Positions 45,323 through 54,719 of a stretch of DNA of 64,000 nt are shown here, piece by piece. The notes beneath the pieces were generated by a model. The model was not told where the DNA came from and did no database searches. It worked only from the letters and a program-made list of their open reading frames with translations. The stretch is from PALSA-1006 sp964571195. GTDB lineage: Bacteria > Pseudomonadota > Gammaproteobacteria > Burkholderiales > Gallionellaceae. The first letter of the stretch is position 1. Each line of letters begins with the position of its first letter. The position numbers were made by a program, and so were the translations under genes. The DNA is taken from the NCBI GenBank assembly GCA_964571195.1, contig CAZNAD010000006.1, forward strand, positions 62,001-126,000. The letters run 5' to 3'.

Positions 45323-46549
45323 TTACTTGCGACTTTTCAGGTTGGCCGCGATACGCATACGCAGCGCATTCAGTTTGATGAAGCCGCCCGCATCCTTCTG
45401 GTCGTAAGCGCCCTTGTCGTCCTCGAAGGTGGCGATGGTCGGATCGAACAGCGAATCAGTCTTGGAATCACGACCGACGACGATCACATTGCCCTTGTAC
45501 AGCTTGACGCGCACCCAGCCGTTGACGCTGTTCTGGGTATGGTCGATCAGCGTCTGGATGGCGATACGCTCCGGGCTCCACCAGTAGCCGTTGTAGATCA
45601 TGCTGGCGTAACGCGGCATCAGGTCGTCCTTCAGATGCGCCACTTCACGATCCAGCGTGATGGACTCGATAGCGCGGTGCGCCTTGAGTATGATGGTGCC
45701 GCCGGGGGTTTCGTAGCAACCGCGCGACTTCATGCCGACGTAGCGGTTCTCGACCAGGTCTAGGCGACCGATGCCGTGTTTGCCGCCAAGCTCGTTCAGC
45801 TTGGTCAACACTTGTGCGGGTGACAGCTTCGTCCCGTTCAACGCCACGATGTCGCCTTTGGCGAATTCGAGGTCGAGGTATTCGGCTTGATCCGGTGCCT
45901 TTTCAGGTGACACCGTCCAGCGCCACATGCTCTCTTCGGCCTCGGCAGCGGGGTCTTCCAGATGGCGGCCTTCGAAGCTGATGTGCAGCAGGTTCGCGTC
46001 CATGGAGTAGGGCGAGCCGCCGTTCTTGTGCTTCATGTCGATGGGGATGCCATGCTTCTCGGCGTAAGCCAGCAGCTTCTCGCGTGACAGCAAGTCCCAT
46101 TCGCGCCACGGCGCGATGATCTTGATGCCGGGCTTGAGCGCATACGCACCCAGCTCGAAACGCACCTGATCGTTACCCTTGCCGGTCGCGCCGTGCGAGA
46201 TGGCCTGCGCGCCGGTCTTGTTGACGATGTCGATCAAACGTTTGGCGATCAGCGGACGCGCGATGGACGTACCCAGCAGATATTCGCCTTCGTACACCGT
46301 GTTGGCGCGGAACATCGGGAACACGAAATCGCGCACGAACTCTTCGCGCAGGTCGTCGATGAAGATGTTCTCCGGTTTGATGCCGAATTGCAGCGCCTTC
46401 TGGCGTGCTGGTTCCAATTCTTCGCCTTGTCCGAGGTCGGCGGTGAAGGTCACCACTTCGCACTGGTAGGTGTCTTGCAGCCACTTGAGGATGACCGAGG
46501 TGTCGAGTCCGCCGGAGTAGGCGAGGACGGCTTTTTTGATGTCGCTCAT
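45323..46549 (-). CDS. argG: argininosuccinate synthase
   Basis: Protein of 408 residues with LAYSGGLDTSVILKWL (ATP pyrophosphatase P-loop) and SHGATGKGNDQVRFE. Joins citrulline and aspartate in arginine synthesis. It follows the thioesterase gene by 23 bases, in the order argD-argF-thioesterase-argG. Confidence 0.97.
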   Translation of the reverse strand: MSDIKKAVLAYSGGLDTSVILKWLQDTYQCEVVTFTADLGQGEELEPARQKALQFGIKPENIFIDDLREEFVRDFVFPMFRANTVYEGEYLLGTSIARPLIAKRLIDIVNKTGAQAISHGATGKGNDQVRFELGAYALKPGIKIIAPWREWDLLSREKLLAYAEKHGIPIDMKHKNGGSPYSMDANLLHISFEGRHLEDPAAEAEESMWRWTVSPEKAPDQAEYLDLEFAKGDIVALNGTKLSPAQVLTKLNELGGKHGIGRLDLVENRYVGMKSRGCYETPGGTIILKAHRAIESITLDREVAHLKDDLMPRYASMIYNGYWWSPERIAIQTLIDHTQNSVNGWVRVKLYKGNVIVVGRDSKTDSLFDPTIATFEDDKGAYDQKDAGGFIKLNALRMRIAANLKSRK

Positions 46550-46572
46550 GTTGAATATCCGTTGATTGATGG

Positions 46573-46995
46573 TTAGTTGGCTGGTTTCTTGTTGCGTATT
46601 TTATTGTCGAATCTTGCTTTGTCGATCACGAAACGCTCATGCGTGCCTTGCGCTATCAAGTCTATGCCGTCGTGTGCGGAGACCGAGAAAATCAACTTCC
46701 GGCCTTCGACAGCGAGCAATTCGACGGTCGCCGTCACTTCCAGCCCGGGTGGAGTGGCAGCCTCGTGACTGACGTTGATATGTGTGCCCAGAGATTGTTC
46801 GACAGGCCAATCCAAGTGCGGCTTGATCGCCATGATGCAGGCCCATTCCAGAAACCCCACCATAAATCCGGTGGCGAACACTTCCGGCATGGCCAGAAAT
46901 TCCGGCGATTCAGGGTATAGCGCAGGGACAGTCTTGGTCGGCGGGATCAGGAACTTGTGTTGGTAACGGATACCGGGTTTCAAGGTGTCTTTCAT
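46573..46995 (-). CDS. FlK-like hotdog thioesterase
   Basis: Protein of 140 residues. KTVPALYPESPEF, VFATGFMVGFLEWACI and THINVSHEAATPPG match the fluoroacetyl-CoA thioesterase-like hotdog family, with Thr, Glu and His residues in the positions expected of the catalytic triad. Physiological substrate unknown. Sits 16 bases after argF and 23 before argG, an embedded gene in the arginine cluster. Confidence 0.85.
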   Translation of the reverse strand: MKDTLKPGIRYQHKFLIPPTKTVPALYPESPEFLAMPEVFATGFMVGFLEWACIMAIKPHLDWPVEQSLGTHINVSHEAATPPGLEVTATVELLAVEGRKLIFSVSAHDGIDLIAQGTHERFVIDKARFDNKIRNKKPAN

Positions 46996-47011
46996 GCGCG
47001 CCCCGCAAGAA

Positions 47012-47941
47012 TCAATTGCTCAGTTTGCCCAGCAACAGATATTCCATCAATGCTTTCTGCACATGCAAACGATTCTCCGCCTCATCCCACACCACCGATT
47101 GCGCGCCGTCGATGACGCCCGCAGAGACTTCTTCGCCGCGATGCGCGGGCAGGCAGTGCATGAACAGCGCGTCTTTGGCGGCGACATTCAGCATGTCCTC
47201 ATCCACCTGCCAGTCGGCGAAGTCCTTCATGCGTTCTTCGTTTTCGGCTTCCCAGCCCATCGAGGTCCACACGTCGGTGGTCACCAAGTCGGCACCGCGC
47301 GCGGCCTCCATCGGGTCTTTGAATTCTTCATAGTGTTCGTGGCCGTACAAACCGGCACGTTCCGGCTCGACTTCATAGCCGGGCGGGGTGGAGACGTGCA
47401 CGTTGAAGTCCAGAATCTCCGCCGCTTGCAACCAGGTGTTGCACATATTATTGGAGTCGCCGATCCACGCCACCGTTTTGCCCGTGATGCTGCCGCGATG
47501 CTCGACATAGGTGTAGATGTCCGCCAATACTTGGCATGGGTGGTATTCGTTGGTGAGGCCGTTGATGACCGGCACGCGCGAGTTGCGCGCGAAGCGCTCG
47601 ATGATGTCCTGCTCGAAGGTGCGGATCATCACGATGTCGCTCATGCGGGAGATGACCTGTCCCGCGTCTTCCACCGGCTCACCGCGCCCCAGTTGCGAAT
47701 CGCGCGTGTTCAGGTAAATGGCCGAGCCGCCAAGCTGGTGCATACCCGCCTCGAACGATAGGCGCGTGCGCGTGCTGGCCTTCTCGAAGATCATCACCAG
47801 CGTGCGGTCTTCCAGCGGCCAGTATTTCTGGTAGCGCTTGAAGCGCTCTTTGATGATGCGGGTGCGCTCGAACAGGTATTCCAGTTCGTCGCGGGACAGG
47901 TCTTTGAATTGCAAAAAATGCTTGATGGTTTTGCTGCTCAT
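47012..47941 (-). CDS. argF: ornithine carbamoyltransferase
   Basis: Protein of 309 residues with the carbamoyl-phosphate site EKASTRTRLSFE, DIVMIRTFEQ and the ornithine/catalytic loop FMHCLPAHRGEE. Forms citrulline. Starts 3 bases after the argD stop. Confidence 0.97.
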   Translation of the reverse strand: MSSKTIKHFLQFKDLSRDELEYLFERTRIIKERFKRYQKYWPLEDRTLVMIFEKASTRTRLSFEAGMHQLGGSAIYLNTRDSQLGRGEPVEDAGQVISRMSDIVMIRTFEQDIIERFARNSRVPVINGLTNEYHPCQVLADIYTYVEHRGSITGKTVAWIGDSNNMCNTWLQAAEILDFNVHVSTPPGYEVEPERAGLYGHEHYEEFKDPMEAARGADLVTTDVWTSMGWEAENEERMKDFADWQVDEDMLNVAAKDALFMHCLPAHRGEEVSAGVIDGAQSVVWDEAENRLHVQKALMEYLLLGKLSN

Positions 47942-47944
47942 GGC

Positions 47945-49120
47945 TCACTCCTGCGCCAGAAATTCCGTGACCAGCGGACACAGGATATCCAGCAACTGTT
48001 GTGCTTCGGCTTCCGAGAAAATGAGAGGCGGCAACAAACGGATCACGCTGTCGGCGGTCGCATTGATGATCAAACCTTTTTCCAATGCCTTGGCGACCAG
48101 CGCACCGCATGGTTTATCCAGTTCGATGCCCAGCATCAGCCCTTGGCCGCGTACCGCAACCAGACCTTTGACGTTGCCCAATCTTGTCTGGAATTGTTGC
48201 TTCAGCCATGTGCCCAACTTATCGGCATGGGCGAGCAACTTGTCCTGCTCCATGATGTTCAGTGTGGTCAGCGCGGCAGTGGAAGCCAAGGGGTTGCCGC
48301 CGAAGGTCGAGCCGTGGTTACCCGGCTTGAACGTGCCGGTGGCCTTGCCCGCAGCCAGACAGGCACCCACGGGTACGCCGGAGCCCAGGCCTTTAGCCAG
48401 AGTCATCACGTCCGGCATGATGCCCGCATGTTGGAATGCGAACCACTTGCCGGTTCTGCCCAGGCCGCATTGCACCTCATCCAGCATCAGCAGCCACTCG
48501 TGCTCGTCGCAGATCTTGCGCAAGCCTTGCAGGTAGGCGATGTCGGGCGTGCGGATGCCGCCTTCGCCCTGGATAGGTTCGACCAGCACGGCAACGATGT
48601 TCGGTGTGTGCTGCGCGACCTGGCGGATGGCTTCGAGGTCGTTGTAAGGTACGCGCACAAACCCCTTCACCAGCGGCTCAAAGCCTGCCTGCACCTTGCG
48701 GTTGCCGGTGGCGGAGAGAGTTGCCAGCGTCCGTCCGTGAAAGGCTTTTTCCATCACGATGATGGTGGGAGTGTCGATGCCGCGCGTATTGCCGTACAGC
48801 CGCGCCAGCTTGATGGCGGCTTCGTTGGCCTCGCAGCCGGAATTGCACAGGAACACCTCATCCATCTTGGAGAGTTCGCACAACTTATCGGCGATCAGTT
48901 CCTGCTCGCGTACTTGGTAGAGGTTGGACGTGTGGATCAACTTGCCGATCTGGCTGGTGAGCGCGGCAGTGAAGCGCGGGTGCGCATGTCCTAATGTGTT
49001 GACTGCGATGCCGGAGAGGGCATCCAGATAACGCTTGCCGTTGATGTCCCAGAGCGAGGCACCTTCCCCGTGAGTAAAGGTGATAGGTTGTCTGGCATAG
49101 GTATTCATCAAATGGGACAT
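47945..49120 (-). CDS. argD: acetylornithine aminotransferase
   Basis: Protein of 391 residues, class III aminotransferase with the PLP lysine in MTLAKGLGSGVPVGA, plus LDEVQCGLGRTGKWFA and FHGRTLATLSATGN. Acts in arginine (and often lysine) synthesis. First gene of the argD-argF-thioesterase-argG group. Confidence 0.95.
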   Translation of the reverse strand: MSHLMNTYARQPITFTHGEGASLWDINGKRYLDALSGIAVNTLGHAHPRFTAALTSQIGKLIHTSNLYQVREQELIADKLCELSKMDEVFLCNSGCEANEAAIKLARLYGNTRGIDTPTIIVMEKAFHGRTLATLSATGNRKVQAGFEPLVKGFVRVPYNDLEAIRQVAQHTPNIVAVLVEPIQGEGGIRTPDIAYLQGLRKICDEHEWLLMLDEVQCGLGRTGKWFAFQHAGIMPDVMTLAKGLGSGVPVGACLAAGKATGTFKPGNHGSTFGGNPLASTAALTTLNIMEQDKLLAHADKLGTWLKQQFQTRLGNVKGLVAVRGQGLMLGIELDKPCGALVAKALEKGLIINATADSVIRLLPPLIFSEAEAQQLLDILCPLVTEFLAQE

Positions 49121-49170
49121 GGCAAGCTTTCTAGTCTTGTTACATCTCTGAAATGTTTAAACCTCAAACG

Positions 49171-49201
49171 AAAAAGGCCGACGATGCAGTCGGCCTTTTT
49201 T
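49171..49201 (-). terminator. Rho-independent terminator after rpsT (bidirectional in form)
   Basis: GGCCGAC and GTCGGCC arms around a 6-base loop (49076+100 to 49195), with A-rich and T-rich tails on either side. On the minus strand it ends rpsT, 28 bases after the stop. Confidence 0.88.
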
Positions 49202-49228
49202 GTCGCAGTCGTTATCGTCTGCAATAAA

Positions 49229-49492
49229 TCAGGCCATCGCCTTGATAGCGGCGGACAAGCGGCTCTTGTGTCGAGCAGCCTTGTTCTTGTGGATGATCTT
49301 CTTGTCAGCGATGGAGTCAACCACGCTGGTGGATGCGTTGAAAACGGCCTGAGCAGCAGCCTTGTCACCGGCTTCGATCGCCTTGGCGACCTTCTTGATC
49401 GCGGTACGCAATTCGGAACGCAGACTGGTGTTGTGCACGTTTTGTTTAACTGCTTGTCTTGCACGCTTTCTGGCTTGTGCTGTATTGGCCAT
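49229..49492 (-). CDS. rpsT: 30S ribosomal protein S20
   Basis: Protein of 87 residues starting MANTAQARKRARQAVKQN, typical S20. Highly basic; an AAGGAG ribosome site precedes it. Stands divergently from murJ, as in many proteobacteria. Confidence 0.97.
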   Translation of the reverse strand: MANTAQARKRARQAVKQNVHNTSLRSELRTAIKKVAKAIEAGDKAAAQAVFNASTSVVDSIADKKIIHKNKAARHKSRLSAAIKAMA

Positions 49493-49636
49493 GACTACTC
49501 CTTGGAAATTCGGCTTACTTGAAAGGGGCGCATTCTAGTGGCTAGGGCCAAGTTTGGCAAATGCTTTTTTGGGAGGGGATGGCGACGGCTGGATTTTACA
49601 GAATCGACGCCTATCAGACCTATTATCTAGGCCTTT

Positions 49637-49678
49637 GGGCAATAGGGGACAGACCATGGGCAATAGGGGACAGACCAC
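49637..49678 (+). repeat. tandem 21-bp repeat with GGGGACAGACC core
   Basis: Two adjacent copies of GGGCAATAGGGGACAGACC plus AT or AC. The AGGGGACAGACCACG phrase is reminiscent of extragenic sequences associated with REP-type tyrosine transposases. No transposase gene is present here. It lies in the 383-base rpsT-murJ gap, in which I see nothing else. Confidence 0.6.
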
Positions 49679-49875
49679 GGTTTCTTGATAAGCTAACTGC
49701 CCTCTAGAATTGCCCACGATTAACTAGGCAGTCTCCAGTCTCTAGAAATGTTGAGTCTGAGCCGGAAGATGGCTTGCGCGGAGCTGATGGAGCGAGGACA
49801 TTGCGGACGGTGGTATCATGGCATCCGCGCCTTGTTTTACGGCAGGCATGGCACGCCCAACTTAATCGATCAGAC

Positions 49876-51414
49876 ATGAATCTACTCAAAGCGCTTGCTG
49901 CGGTCAGCAGCCTGACCTTGCTTTCGCGTATCTTGGCGTTTGTGCGCGATGTGCTCATCGCGCGTATCTTCGGTGCCGGGATGGCGACGGATGCTTTCTT
50001 CGTCGCATTCAAATTGCCCAATCTGCTGCGGCGTATGTTCGCTGAAGGCGCGTTCTCACAAGCCTTTGTGCCGATCTTCGGTGAATACAAGAACCGCAAG
50101 GGGCATGAAGAGACCAAATTGCTGGTCGACCATGTGACGACCCTGCTGGCGATCATCCTGTTCATCATCACGCTCATCGGCATCATCGCCGCTCCCATCC
50201 TGGTCTATATCAGCGCTCCCGGTTTCGTGGCGGAGCCAGATAAATTCGCGCTTACGGTGCAACTGCTGCGTATCACTTCGCCCTACATCTTCTTCATCTC
50301 GCTGGTTGCGGTGGCGGCGGGCATATTGAACACCTACAACAAGTTCTGGGTGCCGGCCTTTGCGCCTGTCCTGCTGAATCTGTGTTTCATCGCCGCCGCA
50401 TTGTGGCTGGCACCGTATTGCGATCCGCCCATTCTGGCCATGGGATGGGCGGTGTTCATCGGCGGTGCTGTGCAGTTGGCGTTCCAGATCCCGTTCCTGA
50501 AGAAGATCGGCATGTTGCCGTCATGGCGTTTCAATCTGAAGGATGCGGGAGTGTGGCGCATCATCAAGCAGATGGGCCCGGCCTTGTTCGGCGTATCCAT
50601 CGCGCAGATCAGTCTCATCATCAACACCATCTTCGCTTCCTTCCTGGTGGCGGGCAGCGTGTCCTGGCTGTATTACGCCGACCGCCTGATGGAATTCCCC
50701 TCCGGCCTGTTGGGCGCGGCGCTTGGTACCATTCTGCTGCCTTCGCTCTCCAAACATCACGCCGACAACAGCACGGAGGAATACTCCAGATTGCTGGACT
50801 GGGGTTTGCGCCTGGTCTTTATGCTCACCCTGCCGGCCGCACTGGCGCTGGGTATGATCGCCGTGCCTTTGCTCGCCACCATGTTCCAGCATGGCGCTTT
50901 CTCTGCCAACGATGTACTCATGACGCGCAACGCGCTGGTCGGTTACAGCATCGGCCTGATCGGTCTCATCGCGGTGAAGGTGCTGGCCCCCGGTTTTTAT
51001 GCGCGGCAGAACATCAAGACTCCGGTCAAGATCGGCATCGCGACTTTGCTGTTCACCCAACTGATGAACCTCGCTTTTGTCGGCTGGCTGCAACACGCCG
51101 GGCTTGCGCTGGCTATAGGTCTGGGAGCCTGCTTCAATTCGGCGCTGTTGTTCTATTTCTTGCGCAAACGCGACATCTATCGTCCCGAACCGGGCTGGGG
51201 CAAGTTCTTCTTCAAACTGTGTGTCGCCTTGCTGGCACTGGGGTTGACGTTGTGGTTCGGTATGGGCAGCGAGCAGCATTGGCTCACCAGCCACGGCTGG
51301 ACACGCATCCTGCACCTCTCCTGGCTGGTGGTGCTGGGTGTCGCGGTCTATTTCGCAGTGCTGTTCCTGCTGGGCTTCCGGCTGCGGGATTTTGCCAAGC
51401 GCGGAGCCAACTGA
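49876..51414 (+). CDS. murJ: lipid II flippase MurJ
   Basis: Protein of 512 residues from the ATG at 49876 (MNLLKALAAVSSLTLLSRI); the frame is open 102 bases further up but that part is not MurJ-like. Fourteen membrane helices of the MOP fold are suggested by the hydropathy pattern. VRDVLIARIFGAGMATDAFFVAFKLPNLLRR and FAEGAFSQAFVPIF are family hallmarks. It flips the peptidoglycan precursor across the inner membrane. Divergent from rpsT; zapE follows 31 bases downstream. Confidence 0.95.
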   Translation: MNLLKALAAVSSLTLLSRILAFVRDVLIARIFGAGMATDAFFVAFKLPNLLRRMFAEGAFSQAFVPIFGEYKNRKGHEETKLLVDHVTTLLAIILFIITLIGIIAAPILVYISAPGFVAEPDKFALTVQLLRITSPYIFFISLVAVAAGILNTYNKFWVPAFAPVLLNLCFIAAALWLAPYCDPPILAMGWAVFIGGAVQLAFQIPFLKKIGMLPSWRFNLKDAGVWRIIKQMGPALFGVSIAQISLIINTIFASFLVAGSVSWLYYADRLMEFPSGLLGAALGTILLPSLSKHHADNSTEEYSRLLDWGLRLVFMLTLPAALALGMIAVPLLATMFQHGAFSANDVLMTRNALVGYSIGLIGLIAVKVLAPGFYARQNIKTPVKIGIATLLFTQLMNLAFVGWLQHAGLALAIGLGACFNSALLFYFLRKRDIYRPEPGWGKFFFKLCVALLALGLTLWFGMGSEQHWLTSHGWTRILHLSWLVVLGVAVYFAVLFLLGFRLRDFAKRGAN

Positions 51415-51445
51415 GCCGGAACGGGGCGCATTCACGTCGCATATC

Positions 51446-52600
51446 ATGTCGCAACACCTTTTCTCCCCCCCCACCGACGGCAGCATGAGTCCCAAGGTCT
51501 GGTATGAGACGGTGCGCGCGCAGCCGGGTTTTATCCATGATGCGGCGCAGGAAGCGGCAATCGAGGCGCTGGATGTGTTCTGGCATCAGTTGGTCGACTT
51601 CAAGGCCAAACGCAACCACTTCCTGGGACGCAGTCTGCTCAGCCCGGATGTCCCCAAAGGTTTGTATTTCTGGGGCGGGGTGGGGCGGGGCAAGAGTTTC
51701 CTGATGGACGTGTTCTACGATTGTGTGCCTTACCGCCGCAAACGCCGCATCCATTTCCATAACTTCATGGCGGAAGTGCACCACGAACTGAAGCTACTGG
51801 ACGGAGAAAAAGACCCGCTACTCGCCCTGGCGGACAAGATCGCCAGATCCACCCGGCTATTATGTTTCGACGAATTCCACGTGAGCGATATCGCCGATGC
51901 CATGATCCTCGGTCGTTTGCTGGAAGCGATGTTCGAGGGCGGCGTGGTGTTGATGACCACCTCTAACTATCCGCCGGACGGTCTGTATCCCAACGGTTTG
52001 CAGCGGCAGAAATTCCTGCCCACCATCACTTTGCTCAAACGCCACCTGCGGGTGCTTAACGTGGATGGCGGGAACGACTACCGTCTGCGCGAGATGACAC
52101 ATGCCTCGTTGTTCATGGTGCCTGCCGATGCGGCGAGTGATGCGCGCATGGCGGAGATGTTCGAGCGCCTGAGTCCGCTTCAGCAGCAGCATGAACGTCA
52201 GATCGAGATCCTCGGGCGCATCATCCCGGTGCGGCGCTTGTCGCACGGCGTGGTCTGGTTCGAGTTTGCGGATCTCTGCGGAGGGCCGCGCGACCAGACG
52301 GACTATCTGGAGATCGCCCACCAGTTCCATACCGTGTTTCTGTCGCATATCCCCAAACTGAGTGCCGAGGATGCACCCGCAGTGCGGCGTTTCATCTGGC
52401 TGGTGGATGTGCTGTACGACAAACGGGTCAAGCTGGTGGCCTCGGCAGTAGCGCCGCCGCACGGGATATGCAGCGATGCAGCGCAAGACGGGGAGTTCGC
52501 GCGCACCGCGAGTCGTCTGGTCGAGATGCAGTCCAGAGACTATCTGGGGTTGGCGCACCAATCAGAAAGTGTCACGCTGAACCTTCCCCCGGCTGCGTGA
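51446..52600 (+). CDS. zapE: cell division ATPase ZapE (AFG1 family)
   Basis: Protein of 384 residues from the ATG at 51446. The longer frame overlaps the end of murJ and is discounted. Walker A GGVGRGKSFLMD, Walker B LLCFDEFHVSDIADA and TSNYPPDGLYPNGLQR are typical of ZapE/AFG1. In E. coli it associates with FtsZ at the late division ring. It follows murJ, consistent with an envelope/division context. Confidence 0.93.
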   Translation: MSQHLFSPPTDGSMSPKVWYETVRAQPGFIHDAAQEAAIEALDVFWHQLVDFKAKRNHFLGRSLLSPDVPKGLYFWGGVGRGKSFLMDVFYDCVPYRRKRRIHFHNFMAEVHHELKLLDGEKDPLLALADKIARSTRLLCFDEFHVSDIADAMILGRLLEAMFEGGVVLMTTSNYPPDGLYPNGLQRQKFLPTITLLKRHLRVLNVDGGNDYRLREMTHASLFMVPADAASDARMAEMFERLSPLQQQHERQIEILGRIIPVRRLSHGVVWFEFADLCGGPRDQTDYLEIAHQFHTVFLSHIPKLSAEDAPAVRRFIWLVDVLYDKRVKLVASAVAPPHGICSDAAQDGEFARTASRLVEMQSRDYLGLAHQSESVTLNLPPAA

Positions 52601-52603
52601 GTC

Positions 52604-53461
52604 TCAGGGGCGCCGCAGGGTAAAGTTCTCCAGCACGTCTTCCATGAATTCGATTGAGCCTTCGCGCCCCACGCCGATCTCTTCCAGTACCAGTTCTCCC
52701 ATCTGCGCCCACTCGGTGTCTTTGATGTGGTGGAGCTTCTTGTGCAGGTGCCTTGCCATCTGCAGGATGGAGACCAAGGTCAGTGCAGCGTGATCGACAT
52801 GCAGCAGGTCGTGATGGAAACGCACCGCCTGGCAGATGTATTCTGGGAGATTCCAGTGTTTAGTCACCATAAAACCGACAACGGTATGGTCGGTCTGGAA
52901 CTGTTTGTCTTCCTCGTGGAAATTTGGCCAATGGCTGCCCTGATTGAGGCGAAAAGTCTGGCAATACTGCGGAAAACGTTGCATCAGGATAGGCACGCCG
53001 CATTCGTGGAACAGACCGGCCATATAGGCCTGATCGACCGGAATATTACAGGCGGAGAGCTGTTTGTTGGCAATGATCGCGCAGAGCGTGGCGATCTCGT
53101 CCGAGCGCTCCCAGAACTTCTCGTAGGCCAGCTCATTCCCGCCTATCGCCCCGCGTAACGAGAGTCCTTTGATCAGGTTGGAGACCTGTGACAGTCCGAG
53201 GACGGTGATCGCTTTCTGGATGCTGGTGATCGGAGCCGGCGACTTGTAGAACGACGAATTGACCAATTTGAAGATGGCGGCAGTCAGGCCGACATCCTTG
53301 GTGATCAATTTTCCGATTGCGGCGAGCTGATTGTTCGGCGAATTGATCAGCCGGTCGATTTCCAGCAGGATGGTTGGCTGGGGTGGTATCTTGATCTGGC
53401 TGCCCAATATCTTGTCGAGCAGAGCTTGTTCATTTACTTCTGGATTTTCAGTTCGTTTCAT
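52604..53461 (-). CDS. HDOD domain protein
   Basis: Protein of 285 residues built almost entirely of one HDOD domain: KIPPQPTILLEIDRLINSP, KDVGLTAAIFKLVNSSFY and GLFHECGVPILMQRFP. HDOD lacks the full HD catalytic set and is seen as a protein-interaction module in signalling. It converges with zapE with 3 bases between stops. Confidence 0.88.
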   Translation of the reverse strand: MKRTENPEVNEQALLDKILGSQIKIPPQPTILLEIDRLINSPNNQLAAIGKLITKDVGLTAAIFKLVNSSFYKSPAPITSIQKAITVLGLSQVSNLIKGLSLRGAIGGNELAYEKFWERSDEIATLCAIIANKQLSACNIPVDQAYMAGLFHECGVPILMQRFPQYCQTFRLNQGSHWPNFHEEDKQFQTDHTVVGFMVTKHWNLPEYICQAVRFHHDLLHVDHAALTLVSILQMARHLHKKLHHIKDTEWAQMGELVLEEIGVGREGSIEFMEDVLENFTLRRP

Positions 53462-53564
53462 GAGCGAGTCAGAGGAATATTTGCCGGCGTTGCAGCTTTT
53501 TATCTTATGGGGCGATTATATCCGCAAACAGGCAGCTCTATCGAGGCGGATGGGCCTGTTCCAT

Positions 53565-54413
53565 TCAGGATTTACCTTTTCTTGGGGCTTGACCGGCGCG
53601 AATGATAAGCAGGTCTATGGCATCTTTGAGTAGCGGTAACACCGCTTTTTCTGTGGGAATCTCCCCGTTATAGTTGCCGATCAAGGAGCGTTTGGGCGGG
53701 GAGGCGCGTTCTTTCATCCAGGCTTTTCGGCCTATGGGCGGTTTTACCCATGGATTGGTACTCGCGCCAACACCGTTCTCTCCGGGATAATCAATTGCAT
53801 CTTCCATTTCGACTGCGGTGAATGCGACATAGATGTATTTCTGGTCGTCATTCGAATTGATCGTTACCGAAGCGAAGGGATCGGACGCTTCCCGGAAGCG
53901 TTTGTGTACATCTGGCGGAGCCCCGGTCGCAAAACTCTGTTCGATCTTGGCAGCAAAGTTCTTGCCCATTATCGTCGGGTTGAGTGGCACACCTTTTTCC
54001 GCTTTGGGAACGTTGGTATGGCTGGAAAAACTGTCGAACCAAGTCTCAAAATACAAAGTGGCGACGGCTTTACCTTGATCGGGGACGACTACGATACCTT
54101 TTTGTTCCAGACGTTCGGCAACTAGCGCACTGAGTTTTGGCAGACAGGGTTTGGATAGGTTTTCGATGGCACAGACATAGACCCCATTCCGATAGGTCGC
54201 CGGGGTCAATACCAACTTTTCGGAGATATCATCCGGCAACACCTGCATCAACCATGCGGTATCGCTGTTTCCACGGCGCAACTGTTCGACGGAGACCGGA
54301 TTTTTGATTTTCTTCTTGTTTTTGACCACGCAGCCCGTCAGTCCGGCAGAGACGGCAAGCAAAAGCCCAAATTTGATCAGCTTCAATAACAACGTGCTCT
54401 CCTCACGATTCAC
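53565..54413 (-). CDS. uncharacterised lipoprotein
   Basis: Protein of 282 residues with a lipoprotein signal: hydrophobic stretch 8-27 and lipobox LTGC, lipidated at Cys28. The body contains LVLTPATYRNGVYVCAIENL and a C-terminal KKAVLPLLKDAID-like helix region; I do not recognise a family. No Asp at +2, so outer-membrane sorting is likely. It lies alone, upstream of the CHAT lipoprotein region but on the other strand. Confidence 0.7.
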   Translation of the reverse strand: MNREESTLLLKLIKFGLLLAVSAGLTGCVVKNKKKIKNPVSVEQLRRGNSDTAWLMQVLPDDISEKLVLTPATYRNGVYVCAIENLSKPCLPKLSALVAERLEQKGIVVVPDQGKAVATLYFETWFDSFSSHTNVPKAEKGVPLNPTIMGKNFAAKIEQSFATGAPPDVHKRFREASDPFASVTINSNDDQKYIYVAFTAVEMEDAIDYPGENGVGASTNPWVKPPIGRKAWMKERASPPKRSLIGNYNGEIPTEKAVLPLLKDAIDLLIIRAGQAPRKGKS

Positions 54414-54487
54414 TGCTCAGCATGGTACGAAGACAGGCGGAGCAGTCAAGGTGTATATCGCCGTATAGGCTCAGGGTGTACCTTGGC

Positions 54488-54522
54488 GCAAAATAAAAAG
54501 GCCTGTATCACTACAGGCCTTT
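54488..54522 (-). terminator. strong Rho-independent terminator after the tRNA-like sequence
   Basis: Perfect 11-bp stem (54497-54507 with 54512-54522) and a 4-base loop, followed on the minus strand by TTATTTTGC. It lies about 10 bases beyond the tRNA-like 3' end. Confidence 0.85.
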
Positions 54523-54531
54523 ACATGTTCC

Positions 54532-54625
54532 GGCTCTCCGTCTTGGATTTGAACCAAGAACCTGTCAAATCGACAACCCCGCCGTTTGCAATGCCCTAAC
54601 CTCCGTCAATACTACAGCTAACGAT
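54532..54625 (-). pseudogene. degenerate or atypical tRNA-like sequence
   Basis: On the minus strand a good T arm is present (CTTGG-TTCAAAT-CCAAG, 54542-54558), and a D-arm-like GGTTAGGGCA. A hairpin resembling a class II variable arm, TTGTC-GATTT-GACAG, lies at 54562-54576. The final 33 bases resemble the 3' end of tRNA-Asn. No proper acceptor stem or anticodon stem can be drawn and CCA is not encoded; a TTGCAAA loop (54585-54591) would give anticodon GCA but its flanks do not pair. It is most likely a decayed tRNA gene or old attachment site. The strong terminator just downstream leaves open an expressed RNA. Confidence 0.45.
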
Positions 54626-54719
54626 GTTCCTTGTCTAAAAAAATCTGGGAGGTAAGAGCGTTCCGTGCACATCTATGGAATCAGGGGATTCAGGTTGTTG
54701 ATCTGCGGGCTGATGGTGC

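Noticed and set aside
49535..49717. Minus-strand 60-codon frame over the tandem repeat
   Set aside because: Made of the repeat sequence; no ribosome site or conserved features.
50382..51488. Plus-strand open frame of 368 codons
   Set aside because: Alternative frame within murJ; Arg/Gly/His-rich shadow with no domain.
54585..54591. Functional tRNA-Cys (GCA anticodon)
   Set aside because: The flanking bases do not form an anticodon stem, and no matching acceptor stem exists.
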